NCBI GenBank assembly: GCA_937872165.1
Contig: CALMOR010000032.1
Location: 1 to 27,991, forward strand
Reading direction: 5' to 3'
DNA from: an uncultured Burkholderiales bacterium
GTDB taxonomy: Bacteria > Pseudomonadota > Gammaproteobacteria > Burkholderiales > Burkholderiaceae_D
DNA length: 27,991 bases
The position numbers and the translations under genes were made by a program. Position 1 is the first letter of the stretch; each line of letters begins with the position of its first letter. Positions 6,244-15,179 of this stretch are shown in pieces. Below the pieces are notes generated by a model that worked only from the letters and a program-made list of their open reading frames with translations, did not search any database and was not told the DNA's origin.

Positions 6244-7860
6244 TCAAGCAGGTGGTGTTGATCTGCGACCGGTACGGGCTGATCGGTCGAGACGACGATG
6301 ATCCCCACCGATGTGCTGAATCGTGGGGACCCGGCATGGGGAGTCTGCTTGGCGCTTTGAGTCACAACACATGACATCGCAGATTCGATGCCTGCTTAGG
6401 GTCGGGAACCCCAGTTGGTTGCGGCAAGAGCATTGGGGCCGCCGCGCACCCGGTCGACGAGGTGGAACGTCAGCTCTCGGATGGGCTGACGTTAGGCGTC
6501 GCAGACCGGAATGGCAGCAGTCAGTCTGAAGCGGGCGCCCTGCATTGCCGAGTGAGCGCCCGCTCTTGGCCGGATAACAGACATGCTCGTGAAGTCGAGG
6601 CGTCTGCAACGCAGCGTAATCAAGTCGCAGACTTGCAGGAGGGTTCCCTGGGAGGCAGCGGCGGCATTTCGCCACCGAGCGTTCTCCATACCATGCCGAA
6701 GGCCACATGGCCAACATACCGCCTTCACTATCCTCACTGCGCAACTCCGAACAGATGCACAACGGATAAGGCGATGGGCCCGTGTCGGTCAGTATCGCGC
6801 TGGCGACCAGCTGAGCAGGATCGAGGCTATATCGCAAACCACGCCGAAATGCGCGGCCTTCGCGCACCAGCGTATCGATTAACTGGAATTCGAACGCGCT
6901 CTCCACGGGCAGCCAGTGTGGCGTGACTGGCATCAAGGACATTTCCATGATGGTTGGTAAGCCCGCCGTGCTGACTTCGAAGGTCGCGATCATCACCATG
7001 CGCACCTTGTCGGATGCTCCCCACATCGCCAGCTCGGCATCGAAGTGCCGGCCGAGCCGGCGATAAAGCAACTCGTCTACGGCGAAGGCCTGATCAGGAA
7101 CGTGTTTGACGATCGCCTTGTAGCCGTATCTGGCGGGTACGATCTCCTTCAACTCAGCGATCATCAGCATTAACTGCTGTGGGCTTCCTGGCGAGGCCAT
7201 GACATGCGCCAACTGTGCGAGCCTGCGCGCGTTGATGGCGTCCCGTTGCTCGACCGAAAAGGCTTCTGGAACGTAGAGCCTGGACTGCAGCGCTTGGCCA
7301 CGGGCGATCTTGTGACCTGCAGCTTGCAACAGATGCCTTCGCACGGTAGCCCAGGACCGTTTTCCGGCGAAACCCGGATGCCAGCGCGTCAGTTCAGCCT
7401 GATCCCACAGGTAGTGCAGCAACCCTCTCAGCGAGAGCTTCGTGCCGTCGGTTGCGACGCTATCGTTTTCGGTTACTGATGGAGACGTCTGCAGACGTCC
7501 CGGCATTTTGGAAAGCGGAAAGCCGAGCTTCAGCGTCGTCTCGCCGGTGGTGGGATCTTCCGTGATCGCGCTGCTCAGTAGCTGACCGAGGCCGGAGAAC
7601 TCGGCCGGTGGTTCGTAGGAGGAGCAGTCGGGTGCGTGATGGCTGCCTGTCTCCGGCATGCGCTTGACGATGTAACCATCGCCCAGACGCGCCACGTACA
7701 TCTCGAGACCCTCGACGAGGCACATGCAACGAGGACGCAGGTGCGATGCGTAAGCATTGGCAATCGCCTCTGCAAAGCCCGGCGCCGTGATCTCGAAGCG
7801 CTGGCCTCCAATCTCGTAAACCGCGGACGGCGCGGTGATGCCATGGACCGACGTTTCCAC
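6244..7860 (-). CDS. DUF1173 family protein with abnormal C-terminal tail
   Basis: Last gene of the transfer operon. The GTG at 7860 is chosen because GAGGT lies 7 bases upstream, overlapping the stop of the LPD7 gene. Residues 1-360 match the DUF1173 pattern: RPRCMCLVEGLEMYVARLG, KRMPETGSHHAPDCSSYEPP, FSGLGQLLSSAI, LRGLLHYLWDQAELTRWHP and AGKRSWATVRRHLLQAA. DUF1173 proteins recur on integrative elements; their function is unknown. Past about position 6775 the reading frame stays open for some 177 codons, but the product becomes rich in Arg, Pro, Cys and Ser and no longer resembles the family. I infer a frameshift or a deletion joining the gene to foreign or non-coding sequence next to the HNH cargo. 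The true 3' end of a functional product is uncertain. Confidence 0.65.
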   Translation of the reverse strand: METSVHGITAPSAVYEIGGQRFEITAPGFAEAIANAYASHLRPRCMCLVEGLEMYVARLGDGYIVKRMPETGSHHAPDCSSYEPPAEFSGLGQLLSSAITEDPTTGETTLKLGFPLSKMPGRLQTSPSVTENDSVATDGTKLSLRGLLHYLWDQAELTRWHPGFAGKRSWATVRRHLLQAAGHKIARGQALQSRLYVPEAFSVEQRDAINARRLAQLAHVMASPGSPQQLMLMIAELKEIVPARYGYKAIVKHVPDQAFAVDELLYRRLGRHFDAELAMWGASDKVRMVMIATFEVSTAGLPTIMEMSLMPVTPHWLPVESAFEFQLIDTLVREGRAFRRGLRYSLDPAQLVASAILTDTGPSPYPLCICSELRSEDSEGGMLAMWPSAWYGERSVAKCRRCLPGNPPASLRLDYAALQTPRLHEHVCYPAKSGRSLGNAGRPLQTDCCHSGLRRLTSAHPRADVPPRRPGARRPQCSCRNQLGFPTLSRHRICDVMCCDSKRQADSPCRVPTIQHIGGDHRRLDRSARTGRRSTPPA

Positions 7861-7870
7861 CAGCAGTACC

Positions 7871-9019
7871 TCACCGCACCGGTGTGGGCGCTGTCCGATC
7901 CCGCGAACGCTGGATCTCGGGCGTGGGTACGACGACTGGTCGCTGCGACGGCGCCGACTTGTCGTAGACCTTAACCTTGGGCGCTTGCCCATCACGAATG
8001 CGTTGGGACAGCTTTTCCGTCGCCGCCGCCATCACGGCGGCGCGCTGCGTCTCGGGCACGCGCTTGGCGACGAGCACTGCTTCTATCGCGGCCAGGACAG
8101 CCTTCCGTCCGCCGCCACGGCCGGAGGCCTTGTCGGTGGTCGCCGACTGAGCGATGTCGGTGGCATCCCTGGCCGGCTCGATGCGATTGACCAGGCGTGC
8201 TTCGCGCTGACGTTGAAGCAGTTCCAGGTCGCCCGGTTGCGGTTCGTAGCCCACGGTCTTCACGCCGCGGACCGAGGCCTCGAGCCATACGAGCCGCTTG
8301 AAGTCTTCGTTACCCGACACACGCAGCGCTTTCCAATCCCGGGCCTCGGCCACATCTACCATTGACCGTGCGACGGACGGGCTGTTGGTCTCGGTGGCCA
8401 AGCGGAACGGAGACTCGGTGAAAGCAACGCGCGACGTATCGCCGCGGAATCGATACTCGGTGCGGCCGATGGTCACGTCGCCGACCGTCACCGGCGCGCG
8501 CTTGATGAGGTAGCGCTCAGTAAGTGCGGCCTCGAGGCGTGCGACAACCGCCGCGCGCTCGGCCTTGGCATCGATCTGCGCGATCGCTTTGGCATCGCTC
8601 TGTTCGAGCGGTGCAGGCCGAGCAGGCGCCTTCACATCGGCGGCCTTCGTGGTGATTGTCTGCGCCTCGAGCGCCTCGCGCGGCTTCTGCACAGGGATCG
8701 TTGGGCGTTCGGGCGCCACTGGACGCTGAGGATCGCGTAGCCACGCGCCGCCAACCTTCCTGATCGGCGTGCGCTCGCCGTCCTCGGCAACCGCGACGAA
8801 GCGACTGCTACCGAGTTGGTCAGCCTTCGCGACCATCTCTGCGAATGTGTTTGCCCGATAGGTGACTTCAGCGAACGGATCGCGCAGTTCGTAGCGCTCA
8901 CCCGGATTGCCGTCGGGTGTCTGGAACCATTCTCTGACCACGGCGGCGCGGTTGACGGGCTCGACGCTACCGCCCTGGGATGGCGCCCGCGGGCGGACTG
9001 GGGAGTTGTCTGCATCCAT
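7871..9019 (-). CDS. LPD7-domain conjugation-associated protein
   Basis: Encodes 382 residues. The region around residues 230-275, with DWKALRVSGNEDFKRLVWLE then GVKTVGYEPQPGDLELL, matches the LPD7 domain (large polyvalent protein-associated domain 7), usually found as the C-terminal part of large TraI-type relaxases or next to them. Near residue 45 there is a short beta-rich segment, FAEVTYRANTFAEMVAKADQ, that may be a second small domain. No nuclease, helicase or primase motif is present, so it is not itself a relaxase. It follows the OmpA lipoprotein gene in the operon, 34 bp downstream. A DNA-processing accessory role is plausible because the relaxase of this element is short and lacks such a domain; this is inference. 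Confidence 0.65.
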   Translation of the reverse strand: MDADNSPVRPRAPSQGGSVEPVNRAAVVREWFQTPDGNPGERYELRDPFAEVTYRANTFAEMVAKADQLGSSRFVAVAEDGERTPIRKVGGAWLRDPQRPVAPERPTIPVQKPREALEAQTITTKAADVKAPARPAPLEQSDAKAIAQIDAKAERAAVVARLEAALTERYLIKRAPVTVGDVTIGRTEYRFRGDTSRVAFTESPFRLATETNSPSVARSMVDVAEARDWKALRVSGNEDFKRLVWLEASVRGVKTVGYEPQPGDLELLQRQREARLVNRIEPARDATDIAQSATTDKASGRGGGRKAVLAAIEAVLVAKRVPETQRAAVMAAATEKLSQRIRDGQAPKVKVYDKSAPSQRPVVVPTPEIQRSRDRTAPTPVR

Positions 9020-9053
9020 GGCGACCTCGTATCGACTGGTTGTGGGGGTCAGT

Positions 9054-9707
9054 TCAAGGACGGGTACCGATCGCCGCGGTCAGCGCCACGGGCAGCGCGC
9101 GATAAAGCTCGATCTCCACCCGGCGGTTGAGGCCGCGGCCGCCGGCGCTGTCATTGTCGGCCACGTGATCTCCGACCGGCTGGTAAGTGGCGCGGATGCG
9201 TGATGGGTCCACGCCGGCGGCCACCAAGTAGTCGCGCACGGCAGCCGCGCGATCTCGCGCGATACGACTTTCGACTGGCGCGTCGTTCGTGCCGTCGGTG
9301 CGTCCCCGCAGCAAAACCAGCGGCGCTGCCTTCGCAACCTCGATCAATGCGGCGGCGCTATCTGCAGGGATGACGACGCGCGTGCTGCCGACATCAAAGC
9401 GCACCGTGAAAAAGCTGTTGGCTTGCGTCAGTGGCCCTGCCGCCGCCTTCATCGTAGTCATCATCTGTTGACGGGCGGCAAAGTTCGCCAATGTCGCCGT
9501 GGTTGTTTCTGCAAGACGGCCTGATTCGGTTGCGAGCAGCCGCGTGTTCTGGAGATCGTTCTTGCAGACCTGCAGCTCGACCGCCATCTGGGAATTGACC
9601 GGACGCTTCAGTGACTCGTCGACCGTCGGTGGCTTCGGCGGAGAAGCGCAAGAGGCCAGCACCAAGAGTCCGAGCAGGAAGGGCTTGAAGGGGATGATTG
9701 CTCGCAT
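9054..9707 (-). CDS. OmpA-family outer-membrane lipoprotein of the transfer operon
   Basis: Encodes 217 residues. The first 20 residues form a lipoprotein signal peptide with lipobox L-A-S-C and Cys20 as the lipidated residue. A helical stretch of about 70 residues follows. The C-terminal 100 residues are an OmpA-like peptidoglycan-binding domain: SFFTVRFDVGSTRVV, VLLRGRTDGTND, then IARDRAAAVRDYLV and GGRGLNRRVEIELY, which ends the fold. It would sit in the outer membrane and grip the cell wall. The gene starts 18 bp after virD4. No VirB7 is found in the operon, so this lipoprotein could help anchor the outer-membrane core, although its size and fold differ from VirB7. Confidence 0.8.
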   Translation of the reverse strand: MRAIIPFKPFLLGLLVLASCASPPKPPTVDESLKRPVNSQMAVELQVCKNDLQNTRLLATESGRLAETTTATLANFAARQQMMTTMKAAAGPLTQANSFFTVRFDVGSTRVVIPADSAAALIEVAKAAPLVLLRGRTDGTNDAPVESRIARDRAAAVRDYLVAAGVDPSRIRATYQPVGDHVADNDSAGGRGLNRRVEIELYRALPVALTAAIGTRP

Positions 9708-9725
9708 GCCGGGGCTCCCAGGACG

Positions 9726-11747
9726 CTATGTCAGTTCTGCCCGTTCGGGCGCGTGACGATCGGCAATGAGCACGGTGTCCTCGCTGGACAAGACGCCGTC
9801 CTCGTCAGCAACGGGCGCGATCGACCCACCGACATCAGCACTTCCCGGCCGGGCACCGCACAGGAAGTCGAGCACGCTCTCCGCGATCTGGTCCGGCGGC
9901 ACGCCGGCCAGCTCGGGCAATCGGCTCATGTCATAGGCCAGGGATTCGACGCTAAAGCGCTCGCCCGATGCGAGGTCCTCGTCGGCGTAGCGCCAGCGCC
10001 GCTGCACTCGCGCCAGATGCAAATCCATGTCCATGCGCGGCACGATCGGGGGTGCGACAAGACGCGAGGTAAAGGTCTTGTCGCGGTAGTAACGGATCTT
10101 CTCGCCCAGAATCGGCTTGCAGTTCTCGAAGATCACCACCAGCCGTTCGCTACCCAGTTCCTTGAACTCCTGCGGCAGCAGGAGCGCGCGGCGCTGCTCG
10201 CTCTCGTTACGGCTCACGGTGCTATGCCCGTGGACGCTGAAGGAGCGGCTGCGTCCATGTGAGGTAGCGCGTTCGGTGAAGTGGCCGAGCATCGCGCTGT
10301 ACTCGTCCGCGTCGCGCTGTTCGCGCGGTGCGAAGAGGATCTGCAGCCCGTGGTTGGTGGCGAAGGTTCGGGCCTCCTTGTCGCCGTATACAACGTCCAG
10401 TTGCGACATCGCCTGCACCACCGTCAACAAACGCAGGTTGTAGCCGGCCAGGAACGCGGCGGTGTGGGTGATGACGCCCACGCGGCCCATGGCCGTGAAC
10501 TCGTCGTTGACCAGCAGGCATTGCAGCCTGAGCGTCGGGTCCTGCTCGGGTAAGGCTTGTGTGTTCAGGCTGACGAGCTGCGAGAAGAACAGCGTCAGCA
10601 GCGGCCGGGCGTTGGCCAGCCGGTTTGGCGGGATGCGGACGTAGACCGACATCCGCTGCCGCCGTACTTCCTCGAGATAGAAGTCGTCCGCACTGGTCGC
10701 AGCGTCGACTACTGCGTCCGCGAAGATCGTCAGCGGCGCATTGAATGTGGCCACGACGCTGGAGAGCGTGTTCTCCGAGTTCGACAGCAGGCGCTGAAGG
10801 GCATCGATGCATTCGTCCGATAGCGGATTGCCCTCATCGCGGCGCTGTGCGATCAGGCCGGTCAAGTGGTCCTTCAGCGACCGGCCCTTGCCCGATGACT
10901 GGCGCAGCATCTCGCCGATCGTGCGTGGCAGATCGGGGGTCTCGAGAAGGAAGAGACCGAGTCCCAGGAAGAGGTTGCGCGCCTGGTCGTTGAAGAAGGC
11001 TTCCGACGACGTGCCACCGCCGTCGTTGGGAAAGAAGACCTGGCCGATGGTGAGCAGGTCACCCACGCGATGCAATGCGCTGGCGCGCACGGCAGTCAGC
11101 GGATTCCAGCGGTGGCTGCGCGCGTCTTCGTCGAAGGGCGAGAAGGCATACACAGCCTGGCCGTGCGCGGCGCGATAGCCAGCGGTGATGTCGTAGTTCT
11201 CGCCTTTGATGTCCAGCACCACGACCGAGTCGGGCCAGCTCAGAAGGTTCGGGATGACGACCCCGACGCCCTTGCCGCTGCGCGTAGGCGCCGAGAGCAT
11301 CACCGATAGCTGGCCAGGCAGCGACAGGAAGCGCCCGTGGTGCCGGCCGATCAGGATGCCGGGCTGGCCTTTGCCGCCGCTGAGTCCGGCGCGATCGACC
11401 TCGGATCGGCTTGCGAACCGCGCGTCGCCATGCAATGCGCGGCGCGGGCGTGCAGAAGCGACCAGAGCCGCAGGGAGGAGCACCAGCAGACCGAACCCCG
11501 CGACGCCGATCGCAAGCCGGAGCTTCGTGCGGAGCCGCGCATCATTGGCGTACCAGTCCCAGTAATGGACGATGCTCGTGATGTGCGCCTGCCGCGGGTC
11601 TGCCTTGTTCACCACCAAGAACACGACCCCGGCGAGGTAGACGGCCGCGCAGCAAAGGCCGATGTAGCCCACGATGGCGGCCAAGCCCACCGCTACCTTG
11701 CGTCCTCTGGGCCACGCCGAGAATGGAAGGACCGCGATGCTGCTCAT
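9726..11747 (-). CDS. virD4: VirD4/TraG-type coupling protein
   Basis: Encodes 673 residues. The ATG at 11747 overlaps the virB11 stop as ATGA. Two membrane segments lie at about residues 18-46 and 78-98. APTRSGKGVGVVIPNLL at about residue 153 is the Walker A region and CLLVNDEFTAMGRV near residue 410 is the Walker B region. VVLDIKGENYDITAGYR and the late ALLLPQEFKELG segment are typical of the TraG/VirD4 family. This inner-membrane hexameric ATPase links the relaxase-DNA complex to the secretion channel. Its length fits the family. It lies at the end of the virB genes, ahead of the OmpA and LPD7 genes. Confidence 0.93.
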   Translation of the reverse strand: MSSIAVLPFSAWPRGRKVAVGLAAIVGYIGLCCAAVYLAGVVFLVVNKADPRQAHITSIVHYWDWYANDARLRTKLRLAIGVAGFGLLVLLPAALVASARPRRALHGDARFASRSEVDRAGLSGGKGQPGILIGRHHGRFLSLPGQLSVMLSAPTRSGKGVGVVIPNLLSWPDSVVVLDIKGENYDITAGYRAAHGQAVYAFSPFDEDARSHRWNPLTAVRASALHRVGDLLTIGQVFFPNDGGGTSSEAFFNDQARNLFLGLGLFLLETPDLPRTIGEMLRQSSGKGRSLKDHLTGLIAQRRDEGNPLSDECIDALQRLLSNSENTLSSVVATFNAPLTIFADAVVDAATSADDFYLEEVRRQRMSVYVRIPPNRLANARPLLTLFFSQLVSLNTQALPEQDPTLRLQCLLVNDEFTAMGRVGVITHTAAFLAGYNLRLLTVVQAMSQLDVVYGDKEARTFATNHGLQILFAPREQRDADEYSAMLGHFTERATSHGRSRSFSVHGHSTVSRNESEQRRALLLPQEFKELGSERLVVIFENCKPILGEKIRYYRDKTFTSRLVAPPIVPRMDMDLHLARVQRRWRYADEDLASGERFSVESLAYDMSRLPELAGVPPDQIAESVLDFLCGARPGSADVGGSIAPVADEDGVLSSEDTVLIADRHAPERAELT

Positions 11748-12832
11748 GCTGCCGCAGTCGCCTGGTCGCCCCAACGGCCAAGCCGCTGGCGCCGCGGTTC
11801 ATAGAGGATCTCGGAGATAAAGCGCCCGCGCTCGTCGCGATCGAACTGCACGATCACATCCACGACAACGCTCAGCAGCCACTTGATCTCGTTCATACGC
11901 AGTCCGCCGCCGGCACCACTTTCGCGAATCATCAGCGACATCTGCTCGAGGGCGAGTGCGCAACTGCCCGCATGAACGCTGGTGATACTGCCGGGGTGGC
12001 CGGAGGCCGCGAGGCGCACGAAGTAGAAGCACTCGTCGCCGCGGACCTCGGCCAGAAAGATGCGATCCGGCTTCATGCGCAGGCAGGCTTCCAGCAGCGA
12101 CTTGGCGGTCACGCGGGCCGTGCCCTGGGCGTCCTTGCTGTAGAACAGGTGGACCACGTTCGGGTGGTTCGGCAGCGTCAGCTCGGCCGTGTCCTGGATC
12201 GTGATCAATCGTTCGTGCTTGGGCACTTCCTCGACCAATCCCTTCATGAAGGTGGTCTTGCCGGAGCCGGTCTTGCCACTGACGACGATGGTCTGGTGCC
12301 TGCGCACGGCCAGTCGGAGGAACTCCGCATAGCGGCCGGCATTTTTCAGCTCCACCAACTCGCGTTCGAACGGCAGCAGCTCCGCGGCAGGGATACCGCC
12401 TACGGTAGCGGTCCGCTCGAAAAGTCCTTCGCGCTCGAAGTCGTCCAGCCGCTTGATCAGCTGCGATGGTTTACGCACGGTGATCGACACCGTGCCGCGT
12501 TCCACGGCCGGTGGGATGACGAACTGGATGCGTTCGCCGCTCGGCAAAGTCGCCGACAACAGCGGACGCTCCTGGTTGATCTGCTGGTCGCAGAACGTGG
12601 CGACCGCAGTGGCCAGAGACAGGCAGCGCTCCTGCGTCATCTGCGGTGCGGGCACGGTCTGCCAGCCGAGTACCGTCTCGACCATCAGCTCGCCCGGCCG
12701 GTTGACGCAGACTTCCAGCACGCCCGGTCCGTCGAGCTGATCGCGCAGCGGGCGCAGGAACTCGACGACAGACGTGGCATCGCCGCACCAGCCCGTATCG
12801 GCGCCGTCCTGATCGTGCAGGAGCACGCTCAT
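11744..12832 (-). CDS. virB11: VirB11 traffic ATPase
   Basis: Encodes 362 residues. It has the full set of VirB11 motifs: Walker A GKTGSGKTT (186-194), Asp box TIQDTAEL (from 211), Walker B RIFLAEVRG (257-265) and His box GSITSVHAGS (281-290). Hexameric VirB11 ATPases sit at the cytoplasmic face of the channel and switch it between pilus assembly and DNA transfer. The start overlaps the virB10 stop and the stop overlaps the virD4 start, both as ATGA. Length and motif order are normal for the family. Confidence 0.95.
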   Translation of the reverse strand: MSVLLHDQDGADTGWCGDATSVVEFLRPLRDQLDGPGVLEVCVNRPGELMVETVLGWQTVPAPQMTQERCLSLATAVATFCDQQINQERPLLSATLPSGERIQFVIPPAVERGTVSITVRKPSQLIKRLDDFEREGLFERTATVGGIPAAELLPFERELVELKNAGRYAEFLRLAVRRHQTIVVSGKTGSGKTTFMKGLVEEVPKHERLITIQDTAELTLPNHPNVVHLFYSKDAQGTARVTAKSLLEACLRMKPDRIFLAEVRGDECFYFVRLAASGHPGSITSVHAGSCALALEQMSLMIRESGAGGGLRMNEIKWLLSVVVDVIVQFDRDERGRFISEILYEPRRQRLGRWGDQATAAA

Positions 12833-14280
12833 CGAGCACTCTCGCTCGCCGCCTGAACGGTGGAAGGCCGCAGTTCGTAGACCGACGAAAAGTCCACGTC
12901 GCGCGCGACGTAGATGCCGACGATACCGCCCTGGTTCTGGTAGATCAGCGGCGGAATATTGATCGTGCTGTCCAGCACTTTCTCGGCCAGCTTGCTGCTA
13001 TTGGCCGTCGTCGAGGGCAACACGATCGTGTTGGCCTGGCCGCTGTTGTCGGGTTGGTTGGCGTGGTTCTGGAGGACGAGCTTTACCGAATCGTCGATCA
13101 ACGAAAGCAGCAAGGCCGCGCCGAGCCGCTCACCCCAGCGGTTGTCGACGTAGCCGTCGATTCCGGAGTCGCCGAGCTGGCCGGTGCCGGGGGAGTCAAC
13201 ATCCACCGTCACGCCCAAGGGAGTTCGGATGCGCGTCCACAGGACGGGAATGCGAACCGTGCCTGGCCTGACCGACGCGACCCGGTACTCGCCGTCGAGA
13301 TGCGAGCCGCGTTCGATCAACAGCACGCGACCGTCGTCGCTGAAGACATTGCGCTGCACCTGGCATCCGACGAGACCTGACGCTGCACTGATCACCCTAG
13401 TCTTCAACGCGCAGGTGAAGGCCGTGCCCTTGGGCAGTGTCAAGCTGCGGTCGCCGAGCTTCGAGGCGACCACCTTGGGGGTGACGGAACCCTGAAGCTG
13501 GCCGCTGAAGAGGCCTCCTGTACTGGCCGGCCCAACGACCGGTGCCGTGGCCCCGCTCTGAGGACCACCGAGCATCGCTCCTGACGTCATCGGCGCCGCG
13601 GTCTGTCCCGTTGCAGCCGACGACGTCCTGGTTAGATTCTCGAGCAGCTGCTGAAGTTGATGCTGGTAACCCTGGAGATTGCGCGTTGTGGCCGAGATCG
13701 GATCAGTGGCGTCGGTGGGTTCGCGAGAAATAGTCGACTCGTTGAGCGGCACTGGAGCATCTGCACTTCGAGCTGACGCACCGGAGGCTTGCTGCGCGCC
13801 CGGACGAGTGGTGACGAGCATGACGGGGGCATCCTCCGGTGCGACGGTTTTGGGGCCGCCCGGCGCCGCACTTCCAGTGCGCCTCACACCGATTGGCTCG
13901 ACGAGCTCTTCGGCCGTTGGGGCCAGAGCCGGGATGCGTGGCGCGGTGGCTACGGCGACCGGCGCGGGAGGCATGTCGAGCCTCCGCAGCTCGGTCGTGG
14001 CTGCCATCGGTTTATCGCGCATCAGCTTCGCGTCTGTGTCGTCGGCCTTCTTCCCACTGGCCGAGAAACTTTGCAGCGTGTAAGCCGAAACGGCGACTAG
14101 AGATCCGAGGAGCAAGGCCACTGCCAACAACCCTTTTTTCGACATCGCGATCGGCCGCCTGGTCGCGACGTCGGGGATGCCGGGCTCTCCCGGCAACGGA
14201 GAAATCGTGTTGTCGTCCGTACCCGGGCCGGTGCGCGGCTCGGGACTGTGGTCGTGCCGGTCGTTCGCGTCGTTCGTCAT
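12829..14280 (-). CDS. virB10: VirB10 core-complex protein
   Basis: Encodes 483 residues from the ATG at 14280, chosen because it overlaps the virB9 stop as ATGA; an upstream in-frame start at 14298 is less likely. A cytoplasmic N-terminus of about 48 residues precedes one membrane segment (about 49-66), then a long region rich in Pro, Ala and Thr, and a conserved C-terminal beta-barrel domain. Signature stretches include LPKGTAFTCALKTRVISAAS, LLIERGSHLDGEYRV and VRIPVLWTRIRTPLGV. VirB10 spans both membranes and relays ATP energy to open the outer-membrane pore. Its partners are VirB9 and, normally, VirB7. The C-terminus ends close to the family norm. Confidence 0.93.
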   Translation of the reverse strand: MTNDANDRHDHSPEPRTGPGTDDNTISPLPGEPGIPDVATRRPIAMSKKGLLAVALLLGSLVAVSAYTLQSFSASGKKADDTDAKLMRDKPMAATTELRRLDMPPAPVAVATAPRIPALAPTAEELVEPIGVRRTGSAAPGGPKTVAPEDAPVMLVTTRPGAQQASGASARSADAPVPLNESTISREPTDATDPISATTRNLQGYQHQLQQLLENLTRTSSAATGQTAAPMTSGAMLGGPQSGATAPVVGPASTGGLFSGQLQGSVTPKVVASKLGDRSLTLPKGTAFTCALKTRVISAASGLVGCQVQRNVFSDDGRVLLIERGSHLDGEYRVASVRPGTVRIPVLWTRIRTPLGVTVDVDSPGTGQLGDSGIDGYVDNRWGERLGAALLLSLIDDSVKLVLQNHANQPDNSGQANTIVLPSTTANSSKLAEKVLDSTINIPPLIYQNQGGIVGIYVARDVDFSSVYELRPSTVQAASESAR

Positions 14281-15179
14281 GGGGTGGTCTCCTCCCACGC
14301 GTCGGTAGCTACCCGGCCATCGGCCTTGAGCACGCGTTTGACGCCCGGCACGGTGGTGCCTCCGCCCGGCGGCTTGCCGTCCGGGTCGAAGGCCTCGTTC
14401 CAGACGCCGACCACGGCCGAGCCTGCTCGGAGCATCAAGCGCCGGCTGACCCGATCGAGCACGAGCAGGTCGTCCTCCATCCGGGCATTGACGAGCGTCT
14501 CGCCGCCATCGGCCAGCACATGGAATACGGCCGGCACCTCGCGGTTGCCCGGGAAGCGCAGGTAGGTGAATCGGCCATCGTCGAAGACCAGCGTCGGCAC
14601 GATGTCCTGCGAGCCGGCGCCGTCGGCGATCGAGTACTGGGTGTTGATCACCTGCGGCTTGGCCGGCAGGCGTTCAGCGACGACCTGCTGTGGTGAAGGG
14701 GCCAGTGGAGCCATAGGCAACCCGGCCGCATCCTGTGACGCCAGACGCGCCGAAGATGTCACGACTGCCGGCGCCCTGACGATGAGTCGATAGACCGGAG
14801 GCTTCGCGTCGCCGTCTGCCAGCACGACGAAACGGAAGGCGTGCGTGCGGCGGTTGGTCACGACGGCGATGTTGTTCGGAACATTGGCCGAACTCTTCGC
14901 TTTCACGAAGAAGTTGCGGCCCCCGGCCTGGGCAGCCACGCACCACGGGGACTCGGGTTTGGCGCAATCGCCGCCGAGGCCTGCCGCCAGCTCGATGATC
15001 GATTCGTCGGCATCGAGCACGACCAGCGTCACCACTCCGCGTTTCACCGGCACCGTGACGACCGCATGTGCGTCGTAGATCACTTCGCGCAGTCGAGGAT
15101 CGGCAGGCTTGGGTGCGGCTGTCGCATTGCCACCGATCAGGAGACATGAGATCGCAGCAAGCAAGGCCAGAATTTTCAT
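14277..15179 (-). CDS. virB9: VirB9 core-complex protein
   Basis: Encodes 300 residues with an N-terminal signal peptide ending near GGNATAAPKPA. The N-terminal domain begins ADPRLREVIYDAHAVVTV and contains the conserved NRRTHAFRFVV. The C-terminal domain contains NTQYSIAD, PTLVFDDGRFTYLRFP and a final beta-rich segment, as in VirB9/TrwF proteins that bind VirB7 and form the outer-membrane ring. It overlaps virB8 and virB10 by ATGA junctions. Length fits the family. With no clear VirB7 in the operon, its lipoprotein partner is unknown here. Confidence 0.93.
   Translation of the reverse strand: MKILALLAAISCLLIGGNATAAPKPADPRLREVIYDAHAVVTVPVKRGVVTLVVLDADESIIELAAGLGGDCAKPESPWCVAAQAGGRNFFVKAKSSANVPNNIAVVTNRRTHAFRFVVLADGDAKPPVYRLIVRAPAVVTSSARLASQDAAGLPMAPLAPSPQQVVAERLPAKPQVINTQYSIADGAGSQDIVPTLVFDDGRFTYLRFPGNREVPAVFHVLADGGETLVNARMEDDLLVLDRVSRRLMLRAGSAVVGVWNEAFDPDGKPPGGGTTVPGVKRVLKADGRVATDAWEETTP

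Noticed and set aside
11723..12856. A 377-codon plus-strand open frame opposite virB11
   Set aside because: It is the shadow of virB11. The product is His-, Arg- and Gln-rich with no domain, while the minus strand encodes a clear ATPase.
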